The notes beneath the pieces are model-generated. The model was not told the origin of the DNA and made no database searches. It saw only the letters and a program-made list of their open reading frames with translations. DNA of 60,831 nucleotides from Bdellovibrionales bacterium (GTDB lineage: Bacteria; Bdellovibrionota_G; JALEGL01; JAGRMV01), in NCBI GenBank assembly GCA_020434345.1, contig JAGRAZ010000003.1:1-60831 (forward strand), written 5' to 3'. Made by a program: the position numbers and the translations under genes. Positions 27,340-36,000 of this stretch are shown here, in pieces (the first letter of the stretch is position 1; every line of letters begins with the position of its first letter).

Positions 27340-28308
27340 CTACTTTGCCTCTTGGATTTTAAGGCAGTCGTTTAAGTCTTCAGGCAATTCAATTTGATAT
27401 GTTACCGTTTCTTTACGCCAAGGGTCTTCAAACTTAAGTGTACTCGCATGAAGAAAATGCCTTCGAAGTCCAAAAGTATCCTTATTCCTTTGCTTTTGAT
27501 CTTGATAAAGCTTGTCTCCCACAAGCGGGAACCCAATAGATGCTAAATGGACACGAACCTGATGCATACGACCTGTTTTGGTTTTGACTTCAATATATGT
27601 CGTATGTTGAAATCGTTTTTTTACAAAAACTAAGGTCTGAGCCTCACGTATTGTCGATCGATATGCGACCTTATCACTTGTCACAGCAACCATTTTTCGT
27701 GGGTTTTGATGATGATGCGCTAATGGAGTTTGGATGTCATATTCATCGAACCTAAGCTCCCCAAGTGTTAATGCGTGATAGGTTTTATCAATTTTTCTCT
27801 CATTAAATTGCTGCCTAAAGTAAGAAAAAGCTTCTTGTGATTTTGCTAAAATCAAAAGCCCTGAGGTATCTGAATCTAACCGATGAACAATGCCTGGACG
27901 TAGCGGGTCTTCACCTACCTGTATTGAATCAGGATAAATGCCAATAAAATGGTTCGCCACACAGTTTCGATCCTCAAAATCATTTGGATGCGTTGGAAGC
28001 CCCGCAGGCTTATCAATAATCAAATAATTATCAGATTCATAAACGACTTCTAGACTTGGTAGATCCGCGGGTTGGACCATACGATCTGATGGATGGACAA
28101 ATGAAGCAATCTTCACTACGTCCCCTTTTTTTAAAAGAGTCCCCTTTTTCCCAATTTGGTCATTGACCGTCACTTTTTGTGACTCAATCATCATTTGCAA
28201 ATACGCTCTAGAAATATCCTTAAAATGATCCTTTAGATATTGGTCTAAGCGAACCGAAGGGATTTCAACAACCAGTTGATGTCTTTTTTCTGTAACTGTT
28301 TTTCTCAT
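27340..28308 (-). CDS. RluD-family rRNA pseudouridine synthase
   Basis: A pseudouridine synthase of the RluA/RluD family, which isomerises uridines in 23S rRNA. An N-terminal S4 domain (SVRLDQYLKDHFKDISRAYL) is followed by the catalytic domain with the HRLDSDTSGLLILAKS active-site loop (Asp nucleophile) and GRMHQVRVHLASIGFPLVGDKLY. ATG 28308 gives 322 residues, typical of RluD. Longer readings to 28458 would cross the divergent small gene. RluD, RluC and RluA cannot be told apart with certainty from sequence alone. Confidence 0.9.
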   Translation of the reverse strand: MRKTVTEKRHQLVVEIPSVRLDQYLKDHFKDISRAYLQMMIESQKVTVNDQIGKKGTLLKKGDVVKIASFVHPSDRMVQPADLPSLEVVYESDNYLIIDKPAGLPTHPNDFEDRNCVANHFIGIYPDSIQVGEDPLRPGIVHRLDSDTSGLLILAKSQEAFSYFRQQFNERKIDKTYHALTLGELRFDEYDIQTPLAHHHQNPRKMVAVTSDKVAYRSTIREAQTLVFVKKRFQHTTYIEVKTKTGRMHQVRVHLASIGFPLVGDKLYQDQKQRNKDTFGLRRHFLHASTLKFEDPWRKETVTYQIELPEDLNDCLKIQEAK

Positions 28309-28350
28309 TGATCGTACTGAAAAAAGACTATACCCTATTGACATAGGAAT

Positions 28351-28686
28351 ATGAAGCTCACGAATATTCGAAAACAAGAAGTACACTTTTCTAGAGAACA
28401 AACCATAGAGTTTTTTAAAGGCTCCGTTGTATCTGACCAAGACCATGAAATATTTCAATATTCAATCTCCACACAACCACACCTTGGATTCTACCGGACG
28501 ACTCTTTCCTTTGAGCATTTAGACATTCGAAATGCCGGTGTTTTTTTGATTCATCCTGAAGATTTTAGCATAAAGGGTGAAAACGAAACCGCACAGAACC
28601 TTTTATGCCAACCTGAAAATATTAAGTATAAACAAATCAAAGAAGCCATTGAGATGATTTTAAAAAAGCACGTACCTATTTCATGA
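28351..28686 (+). CDS. Small hypothetical protein
   Basis: I do not recognise a family. The 111-residue product is soluble, with no signal peptide or membrane segment, and ends in an amphipathic helix (KQIKEAIEMILKKHV). Its stop overlaps the start of the HEAT/AgmX gene (ATGA), so the pair is probably translated together. It starts 42 bases from the divergent rluD. Confidence 0.6.
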   Translation: MKLTNIRKQEVHFSREQTIEFFKGSVVSDQDHEIFQYSISTQPHLGFYRTTLSFEHLDIRNAGVFLIHPEDFSIKGENETAQNLLCQPENIKYKQIKEAIEMILKKHVPIS

Positions 28687-29894
28687 ACAAGCTATTTACA
28701 TCTACAGCATTTTTATTTTTTTTCCTTATTTCTCAAACACTCTGGGGATCAACGGATAGAGTGCGCTTTCTTGTCGATGAGCTTGTATCGAGTAGCAATT
28801 TTAAGGTTCGTATTGCCGCAGCACAAGAACTAGGAAAAATTGGAAATGGAACAATCGCAACATACCTAGAAAAAGCTTTTGAAGATGAAAATAACGAAGC
28901 TGTCCGTCTGTCTATACTAGATGCCCTAGCCCAAATTCCAGATATTCGATCAATAAAAAGCGTTTTATACCTCACCTTTCAACATCTCATGACAACAACA
29001 GAAACAAGTGAAATCAAAAAAATTGTGTGGAATCACCGCAACATTTTTGACAAAGACTTGTGGTCTATTGAAGCCCTTTCCTCTCCCTATGAAGAACAAA
29101 GAGCACTGAGCTTTTGGATTTTAAGCTTATTAGATGACCAAACACTTGAACCTATTATCATTAAAGGCATCGTAGACCCATCAACCATTGTTCAAAAAAG
29201 AGTTTTAATGTCACTAATAGAGTTTCCATCACAGCAATCGCAAGAAGCATGTGCTGTACTTCTACAAAGCACATTAAAAAGCATTCAGTCGATGGCACAA
29301 CTATGTGTGCAAACAATCACATATAAAAAATCAAACCTTTATAAACCTTCTTATAAACAGCCGATTCCAAGTATTACAAAAATTGATCAGCTTTTATTGC
29401 CATCAAATCTGCAAACATATCTTCAAAACAAGAAGGTTGACCTAAAATATGATGGCCAAAAAACTGTTTTACTTCCGACAAGAACAAAAAATACGGATGT
29501 TCGATTTCAATCAAAGGAAATTATAGCCTCTACTGTTGTTCAATCAGATCTGGCCACCAATCAAAACTTTTCTAAGCTTGATATAGAAATCGTCAAGAGT
29601 TTTATTAAGCGAAAGTTCCCACTCATTCAAGGATGTTATGAAAACATGTTATCCGCCCACCCAGATCTGAAAGGCCAAGTTGGTGTATCTATACAAATCA
29701 CTTCTGAACAAAAACCAAGTGGTATAAAAATCATCACAGACACAATAAAGAAAAAGGACCTCACCTCATGTATACTAGAAAGGCTCAAAAAACTTGTATT
29801 TCCAGCGATTGCGCAGGCTCATATCACAGCAGATTATACTTTTTATTTTGCACCCCCTGAAAAGCGCACCTACATTTTCCGCATGGATGAGTAG
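28683..29894 (+). CDS. HEAT-repeat protein with AgmX/PglI-type C-terminal domain
   Basis: After a signal peptide (about 1-22), residues 30-210 contain HEAT-like helical repeats, clearest in VRIAAAQELGKIGNGTIATY and AVRLSILDALAQI. Residues 300-400 match the AgmX/PglI C-terminal domain: an IKRKFPLIQGCYE motif, PDLKGQVGVSIQI and a CILERLKKLVFPA segment holding the conserved second Cys. Such domains occur in gliding, secretion and periplasmic proteins of Myxococcota and Bdellovibrionota and resemble TonB C-termini. The exact role is unknown. Confidence 0.82.
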   Translation: MNKLFTSTAFLFFFLISQTLWGSTDRVRFLVDELVSSSNFKVRIAAAQELGKIGNGTIATYLEKAFEDENNEAVRLSILDALAQIPDIRSIKSVLYLTFQHLMTTTETSEIKKIVWNHRNIFDKDLWSIEALSSPYEEQRALSFWILSLLDDQTLEPIIIKGIVDPSTIVQKRVLMSLIEFPSQQSQEACAVLLQSTLKSIQSMAQLCVQTITYKKSNLYKPSYKQPIPSITKIDQLLLPSNLQTYLQNKKVDLKYDGQKTVLLPTRTKNTDVRFQSKEIIASTVVQSDLATNQNFSKLDIEIVKSFIKRKFPLIQGCYENMLSAHPDLKGQVGVSIQITSEQKPSGIKIITDTIKKKDLTSCILERLKKLVFPAIAQAHITADYTFYFAPPEKRTYIFRMDE

Positions 29895-29992
29895 TTTAAA
29901 AAGCTGATAAAAACCATCGGAAACAAACAAGGCAAATCATTGCTTTGTCCTTCTTCCTTCATCTCGCAACGACTATGAATGTATTGACTGCG

Positions 29993-30064
29993 ATGATATA
30001 AGTTCGAGCGGAAGTCACGCGGAAGGCCGTAAGGCCTGAGCCATGAAGCGAGAATTTGTATCAT
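29993..30064 (+). repeat. REP-like palindromic element R3
   Basis: Outer arms 29993-30005 and 30052-30064 pair over 13 bp using two G-U type matches. The interior is GAGCGGAAGTCACGCG, a hairpin AGGCC-GTAA-GGCCT, then GAGCCATGAAGCGAG. The core is nearly the same as in element R5 although the outer arms differ. It lies between convergent genes. Confidence 0.6.
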
Positions 30065-30067
30065 TGT

Positions 30068-30090
30068 AAAACGATTTTTATTTTAATCGT
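30068..30090 (-). terminator. Weak intrinsic terminator of the HAMP gene
   Basis: On the minus strand ACGATT and AATCGT form a 6-bp stem around an 8-base loop that spans the stop codon, followed by a short T run. The stem is AT-rich and the T tract only three bases, so the call is tentative. Confidence 0.3.
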
Positions 30091-30529
30091 GATTTTTGAA
30101 CTTTTGAACGTACAACTGCAATACCTTGAAAAATTCCTGAAATTCATCGTTTTTACGTACGGGGTGTACTTGTGCGGGCTCACCTGTTTGGATGGATGTC
30201 TCTAGTTCTTTTTGAATACGATAAATAGGTCCTGCAACCCTTTGCATCAAATGTACGATAAGAAAAACAAGAGCAACTGCCTGCAAAACTACAATTAAAA
30301 CGACAAACAATAATAACCCTTGGTCAAACTCACCGACCAACTGAGAAACCATTTCATTTTGTATTTGAAGAATTTTCGTATTCTCTCGTTCAATGTTGTA
30401 GAGCTTGTAGCCTAAAAAAGTTGATACGAACAAAGACAATGCAAGTACTGATAATATAAAACGAACTTGAAAATCACCAAATGCAATTTTTAGTTGAATT
30501 TTTCGCTTATGAGTCAATTTTTCTTCCAT
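30083..30529 (-). CDS. Stand-alone HAMP-domain membrane protein
   Basis: A 148-residue inner-membrane protein with helices at about residues 20-40 and 68-92 flanking a short periplasmic part, then a HAMP region (RVAGPIYRIQKELETSIQTGEP) and a polar C-terminus. There is no kinase or methyl-accepting domain. It overlaps the PBP gene by 23 bases. The AGPIY motif matches AGPLY in the LspA-HAMP protein near 10.1 kb. It may modulate the PBP or a partner kinase. Confidence 0.75.
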   Translation of the reverse strand: MEEKLTHKRKIQLKIAFGDFQVRFILSVLALSLFVSTFLGYKLYNIERENTKILQIQNEMVSQLVGEFDQGLLLFVVLIVVLQAVALVFLIVHLMQRVAGPIYRIQKELETSIQTGEPAQVHPVRKNDEFQEFFKVLQLYVQKFKNHD

Positions 30530-31811
30530 GTACCTGACGTTGGGATGCTACCACATTTTCTGCATTCTGGTGCTTAAAATACTCCTGATAAATCCAGTTG
30601 GATAGCTGCGCAGGCTTTATTTTCCAATACTTTTCGTTAACAATGACAATACCAACTGCCAATGCTTGCCCTGAATCAGGATCCTTGGCATACGATACAA
30701 ACCATTCATTACGGCCTTTAGGATTGGTCCCAAATAGGGAACCCGTCTTGCCACCAATCTCTAGGTTTTTTAAAACATTTTGATACTTGGCACGACCAAA
30801 AGCTTTTCTTGCTGTACCTGAGGTAACTGTCTTTTTCATCATCACTTGGAGGTCCTTTGCATTGGCAGAAGAAAAGGAAGTTTTCCAAACAACTGGTTCC
30901 ATTCGATAGAGGGTTTCATCTTGTGTAGAAATTTGATCGATAATGGTAGGTTTCATCATATTTCCATTGTTCACAATACTACTAGCAATCATTGCACCAT
31001 GAAGTGGACTTAGAGTGACTTGACCAAAACCTGCGGCAAGTTTTGCAACAGACAACTCACTGCTTTCAGAATCAACTTCTAGCGTGCTTACCTCAATGGG
31101 CAATTCAAATGGAATACTTTCGTTAAACCCAAACTGTTTGGCATACTGTTTTAAAAGATCCGCATTTAAATATTGGCTTCCAATGACCCCAAAAATTCCA
31201 TTTGCAGACATTGCAAATGCCTTGGTGAGAGACATCTGGGTTCCACGATAGTGAGAATGCAAATACTTTGAGTTAATTCTTCTCATGTCTCCCGCATAGG
31301 TAAAAACAGAGTCACCCGATTGAGGTGTTTCCTCCAACAGTGCGCTTGCAGTAACAACCTTAAAGATTGACGCTGCAGGAAAACTTGCAGCCAAGCTTAA
31401 CTGGGAATGTTCTGGGTTTTTGGCTGAATAAGAAGAAAGTGCAAGAACGCGTCCTGAAGAAGGCTCCATAACTGCAACACCTGCCCAATCCACATTGTAT
31501 TTCTCTAGCTTCTGATCAACAAATTTCTGCAGACTCGGCTGAATGCTTAAATCATAAATTACATCTTGCCCATTTTGGAAGATCTTAATTCTTGGCGCTC
31601 CGACAGTCACAGCCTCAATGGGCAATTCAATGCTTTGACTTGAAATATCTGCATCAGGCTGTTTTTTCTGCCTTGGCAACTCTAAAGCTGAAAGCCATTG
31701 AATGATAGATAAAACCGCAAGAAAGGAAATCCCCGCCAACATAATTTGACGCAGTCGCTTCTTACTCACGCTTTTACGCGTTACATTTTTTTGATAATCT
31801 TTCCAGCCCAT
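30507..31811 (-). CDS. Penicillin-binding protein, transpeptidase class
   Basis: A 434-residue membrane-anchored D,D-transpeptidase. The N-terminal anchor is about residues 22-40. Catalytic motifs are in order: SxxK as SIFK near residue 148, SxN as SAN in AMSANGIFG, and KTG in IGGKTGSLFG near 355. It lacks the N-terminal dimerisation domain of class B PBPs such as FtsI, so it resembles short, stand-alone transpeptidases. It acts in the periplasm on peptidoglycan stem peptides. It overlaps the downstream HAMP gene by 23 bases and starts 24 bases from the divergent glutaredoxin gene. Confidence 0.9.
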   Translation of the reverse strand: MGWKDYQKNVTRKSVSKKRLRQIMLAGISFLAVLSIIQWLSALELPRQKKQPDADISSQSIELPIEAVTVGAPRIKIFQNGQDVIYDLSIQPSLQKFVDQKLEKYNVDWAGVAVMEPSSGRVLALSSYSAKNPEHSQLSLAASFPAASIFKVVTASALLEETPQSGDSVFTYAGDMRRINSKYLHSHYRGTQMSLTKAFAMSANGIFGVIGSQYLNADLLKQYAKQFGFNESIPFELPIEVSTLEVDSESSELSVAKLAAGFGQVTLSPLHGAMIASSIVNNGNMMKPTIIDQISTQDETLYRMEPVVWKTSFSSANAKDLQVMMKKTVTSGTARKAFGRAKYQNVLKNLEIGGKTGSLFGTNPKGRNEWFVSYAKDPDSGQALAVGIVIVNEKYWKIKPAQLSNWIYQEYFKHQNAENVVASQRQVHGRKIDS

Positions 31812-31835
31812 AATCCCTTATGATATAAAATCTCT

Positions 31836-32072
31836 ATGATTCTCTATTATTTCGAAGCTTGCCCTTTTTGTCAAAAAGTATTGAAAATGATTGATGAACT
31901 CGGTATTTCCGATCGCATAGATTTTCGCGACACGTCAGAGTTTCCTACATTCAGAGAAGAGCTCATCAAACTTAATGGAAGGACACAAGTGCCCTGTCTT
32001 GTGGTGGATGGAAAACCCATGCTTGAATCCGATGACATTGTTATTTTCTTGCGTAAAAATTTTGGTTCATAA
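31836..32072 (+). CDS. Glutaredoxin-like protein
   Basis: A 78-residue thioredoxin-fold protein of the glutaredoxin/GST N-terminal type. The active site CPFC is at residues 9-12, the cis-Pro is in TQVPCLVV and the GSH-binding acid pair follows in ESDDIVIFL. It probably reduces disulfides with glutathione or a similar thiol. It is a single gene, divergent from the PBP. Confidence 0.9.
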   Translation: MILYYFEACPFCQKVLKMIDELGISDRIDFRDTSEFPTFREELIKLNGRTQVPCLVVDGKPMLESDDIVIFLRKNFGS

Positions 32073-32090
32073 AATCAAAAATTTTTTAAT

Positions 32091-32672
32091 TTACTTTTTA
32101 CCTTTACCAATCCAAAAAATTTCACGGCTGATTTTTCGAGTAGCTTTCGGTCTAAAAATTTTTACTTCAAAAAATACTTCTTTCATCAACGCTTGAAAAT
32201 CATCAAACCGTTCTCCATGATACATTTTACAAACAAAATCGCCTTTAGGTTTAAGCATTACACGAACAATATCTAAAGATTTTTTACAAAGTTGGTAAGA
32301 TCTTTCGATATCAACAATTTTTTGCCCAGTCGTTTTTGGAGCAACATCACTCATAACAACATCAACCCAACCATACTTTTGAAAAAAATCCTTTGAATCT
32401 ACATCAAATATATCCATCTGATAAAAATCCAAATTAGGAAAGGACAACTCCATACCAGACAGATCAACTCCAATAAACTTACCTTCACTACCTACAATTT
32501 CATACACATATTGTAGCCATGAACCCGGCGCGCAGCCAATATCAAAGACCTTTTGACCTGCTTTAAAAATTTTATACTTAGATTGTATTTGTTCCAGCTT
32601 AAAATAAGACCTTGCGTTGACACCTTTTTTCTTGGCCAACTTATAAAAAAAATCTTTTTCTCTTTTTGACAT
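32091..32672 (-). CDS. rlmE: 23S rRNA 2'-O-methyltransferase RlmE (FtsJ)
   Basis: A 193-residue FtsJ/RlmE methyltransferase that modifies U2552 in 23S rRNA. The N-terminus RSYFKLEQI carries the first Lys of the K-D-K-E tetrad, motif I is FDIGCAPGSWLQYV, the catalytic Asp is in VMSDVAPKTTG, and GDFVCKMYHGE holds the second Lys. The length is typical. Two REP-like repeats lie directly upstream. Confidence 0.95.
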   Translation of the reverse strand: MSKREKDFFYKLAKKKGVNARSYFKLEQIQSKYKIFKAGQKVFDIGCAPGSWLQYVYEIVGSEGKFIGVDLSGMELSFPNLDFYQMDIFDVDSKDFFQKYGWVDVVMSDVAPKTTGQKIVDIERSYQLCKKSLDIVRVMLKPKGDFVCKMYHGERFDDFQALMKEVFFEVKIFRPKATRKISREIFWIGKGKK

Positions 32673-32689
32673 AATCTTTCAAACGCAGT

Positions 32690-32811
32690 CGTTGATACTT
32701 ATTTTACGATTACTTATAAATACGAAAGACAAACAAAAGCCCAAAACGTTTGTCTCTGCAATCAGTATTTATTCTACGAGCGTTCGTTGCGCACAGACCC
32801 CAAAGGGGTCG
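32690..32811. repeat. Direct repeat, copy 1
   Basis: These 122 bases match 32854-32975 at about 112 positions, at a constant offset of 164. The copy includes a hairpin AGACAAAC/GTTTGTCT (32727-32755) and leads into palindrome R4. The differences concentrate in the GAGCG core, at about 32783-32793. Confidence 0.75.
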
Positions 32812-32823
32812 AAATACTGATTG
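32759..32823 (+). repeat. REP-like palindromic element R4
   Basis: CAATCAGTATTT (32759-32770) pairs perfectly with AAATACTGATTG (32812-32823). The inner hairpin GACCCC-AAA-GGGGTC is intact, but the 5' core has diverged (GAGCGTTCGTTGCGC) and the 3' core GAGCCATGAAGCGAG is absent. Confidence 0.6.
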
Positions 32824-32853
32824 AACAATCGCGAAGCGTCCTTTCTTCATAAT

Positions 32854-32975
32854 CGTTGATACACATTTTACGATTACTTATAAATACGAAAGACAAACGA
32901 AAGCCCAAAACGTTTGTCTCTGCAATCAGTATTTATTCTACGAGCGAAAGTCAAGCGCAGACCCCAAAGGGGTCG
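32854..32975. repeat. Direct repeat, copy 2
   Basis: This second copy of the 122-base repeat contains hairpin AGACAAAC/GTTTGTCT (32891-32919) and continues into palindrome R5, the intact form of the core. Confidence 0.75.
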
Positions 32976-33006
32976 AGCCATGAAGCGAGAGAATAAATGC
33001 TGATTG
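32923..33006 (+). repeat. REP-like palindromic element R5
   Basis: Outer arms 32923-32939 and 32990-33006 pair over 17 bp with one T-G match. Inside are GAGCGAAAGTCAAGCG, hairpin GACCCC-AAA-GGGGTC and GAGCCATGAAGCGAG. The core matches R3 although the outer stems are unrelated. It follows the stop of the surface-protein gene by 18 bases and may help end that transcript. Confidence 0.65.
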
Positions 33007-33024
33007 ATCAAAAACATAGAGTCA

Positions 33025-36000
33025 TCACCAATTGGTCCCAATCCAAACCCCAAACTTCTTTTCCCCCCATAAGCCATCATGAAGTCTGATCATCAAACCA
33101 AAAACTGTTGGAATATTGATGAAATATCCTACTGAATATTTCATATCTGCAGGATCTACATTATTCCATACAGCACCTACATCTGCATATATTCCTGATC
33201 GAACATCAAAGTATCTTGTCAAAAAACCCAGCATTTGGTCTAACGGATCAAAAAGTTTAGCTCCAATAAAATCAAAAACTGGAATACGCATATCTTCGCT
33301 AAACACCCAATAGTTCTGACCTTCAAGATCATCAAATCCTACACCCCTAAAAGAAGGATTGCCGCCTAGAAGGTAGATATTAGGAATAGGCCCTTGTGAA
33401 GTACCTCCAACCAAACGATGAGCAAAGCCAAACTTTGGTAAGATACGGTGATACAATCGAATATCACCATTGATATCATAATTTGAAACTCTTCCCTTTT
33501 CTAAATCTAGTCCAGCTTCAGATCGAAAATAGAGCCTTTGACCTGAAACAGGACCATGTAAATCATTTACAGTAATATCAAACGCATAAATACTGCCAAG
33601 CTTTGCCAGATAATATCGGTTTCCATCAAATGATGGAGATAAAAACGCATTTCTGGCTGAACTATCACTTCCATAACTTTGAATTTCAAATTCGCTATAC
33701 ATACTAATCTGACGGTAGCGATCCATAATTATATCTTTGGTAAAATTCAAACCATAATTATCAATACTCTGACGTTGATTATAAAAGAACGATGTACTGT
33801 AACCTTGAGATAAATCAGTAAACCCAATTGTTGCAAATTTGGTGTCACTTAATAAAATACTGTTTACAAACACCCCCTTATCTCCAAATAAATTATCTGC
33901 AAAACCGCTCACCAAAAGCCGAACTGTATCACCATCATAAGCTGCAGCTGCAGCCAATGACTGTAGTTTAAGAGATCGGCCTGCAGGCCTTGCCAGATAC
34001 ATTCGAGGATAATCTTCACTTATTTCATGTTGAGGTTGTCGGTCATTTTGTTTATGTTTTACTTTGGCATAAGCATAGACTTGATCATCTTTAACCTTTT
34101 CTAACTCAATGATGTCTACAGTCTGAAGATCTATGCTGTTATCATTTTGCTCATTTCGAACTTCCCAGCCCTTTGTTGATCCTGCTAGATAATTAAGGTC
34201 ATCTTGATTCATTACAGGTTTAATTAGATGACGGTCCTCATTTCGAACTATCCTGTTTTGTTTAGTTTTTGTATCATGTACTTTTATTGCAAAATGGCTT
34301 CCACTTTCTTCACTGTAATATATTTTTCCATCCTTACTATCAAATCCAATAGAATCTTTTGCAACAATTGATGTTTCATTACTACTCAAATCATAATCAA
34401 TAAGAGAGCGCTTCCCCTCTACAACCCAAGTATTATTCTCAATCAAAACAGATTTAATTTCAGGCTCAAATTCAAAAACTTCCAATGGACTATCCACATG
34501 AAAAATAAACTCTCGACTCGGTTGTGCCTGAAAGTATTTTTCTACAAACGTAACAAAAGAACCTCTTGCTATGGGTTGGCTAATAAAAGCTTGATTCTGT
34601 CTCACCTTAAATGTTTTATCCTTATGCAAATCCCAAACCCATAAGTTATATTTACTATCTTTGGCAAACCCTTTTGTACTGGCTACAACAAAGCCACTTT
34701 GGTGAATAATTAAATCTTCAATCTTCTCATCTTTGATGGATTGCTTCTTTGTTTGAATAGGTGCCATGGTTTTTGGATCTATTTCAATCCAAATCATAGA
34801 GTCCTGATCGACCGCTACAAAACCAATGCTTCCCGTGTGTAATATGCTTAAACTTTTAATTTTTCCTTCATCAATTTTAATTTTTTTAGGTGTTGGATTT
34901 TGTTCTTCAAAATTTAGGAACATATAATTTGAAGACTTCCAAACCATTTTACTTCTATCTTCTGATACCGTAAATCGGCTTGCATCTTGCGACATCTCAT
35001 AATACTGCCTTTCGGATGTATCATAGATGATCACTCGATAGGGACCCGTCTTCTGCTCAGCAACAACAATCAAAACATAACCATTTTTTAAAAAGGATAC
35101 CCATTGTACGTTCTGATCAAGGTCAAACACAGGCCCTTCAGGAAGAGCATCTAAATGATTTTTTTCTTCATCGTAAATATAAAGACCAAGCTCATTAAAT
35201 GATTTATACTCCTTGTAGTCATTTGCTAATCTATTGTTAACAACAACAAATATTTTTTTATCATCTACAGAGGTCCACGCATCAACCACACCTTGACCTT
35301 GAAGCTTGGTCTTTATCCATGAAAGTGTTGGATCCGATACACCTTTTGTAGCAACCATGTTGGACTGTAAACTCTGTATTTGATTTCCCTTAACCTCATA
35401 GTAGTAGGGGAAGCGATTAACTCGAACCGAACCACTCTCTGGTAAACCTTCTGAAGTCCTCACAACAATTCGATCATCCATGGGCGAAAACGCTTCAACT
35501 GAGTACGGCCGGCCACTTTGCTGAATCATACTTCTTGACTTGTAGCTATACAAACCATCAAGTACTGGAGCACTTAAATCTTGGTGAACAGGCCTTGCAC
35601 TTACAGCACTCTTTTTTTGCGTAATGTTTAAAGGAACAGAAAAGTCTTTAGAGCTTCTAACAGACCTTTGCACTATATCTTTCAGATTTGGAAATCTTGT
35701 TTGATACATTGTCGGTGTCATTTCTTTGTATGCATTATAATAAATCGTATTATCGGGTCCCCAAAAAGGATGTCTCACACCTACCCTAACGTTGGTTAGT
35801 ACTTGTGTTTCTTTTGTCTTGCGGTTGTAAGAAAAAAGATTGTAGGTACTGGGCCAATCTGAAACAAAAAGAATTTCATTACATGATTCCGAGAAAGACG
35901 GCTCAATATGCACATACGCTGGATTATTTGTAAGCTTATCTATTTCTGCCTTTCTATTCATTATGTATAGATTTCTCTGATAGTGGATTACAGAAGAATC

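Larger units (their letters stand above)
32673..33024. other. Intergenic region made of a tandem palindrome-bearing repeat
   Basis: Between rlmE and the large surface-protein gene, both leftward, nearly all of the gap consists of a 164-base-period direct repeat. Each copy carries two hairpins. No gene was found. Confidence 0.7.

Noticed and set aside
32690-32975. Possible CRISPR array from tandem repeats
   Set aside because: There are only two long copies (122 bases) with internal hairpins; no short regular repeats, spacers or cas genes.
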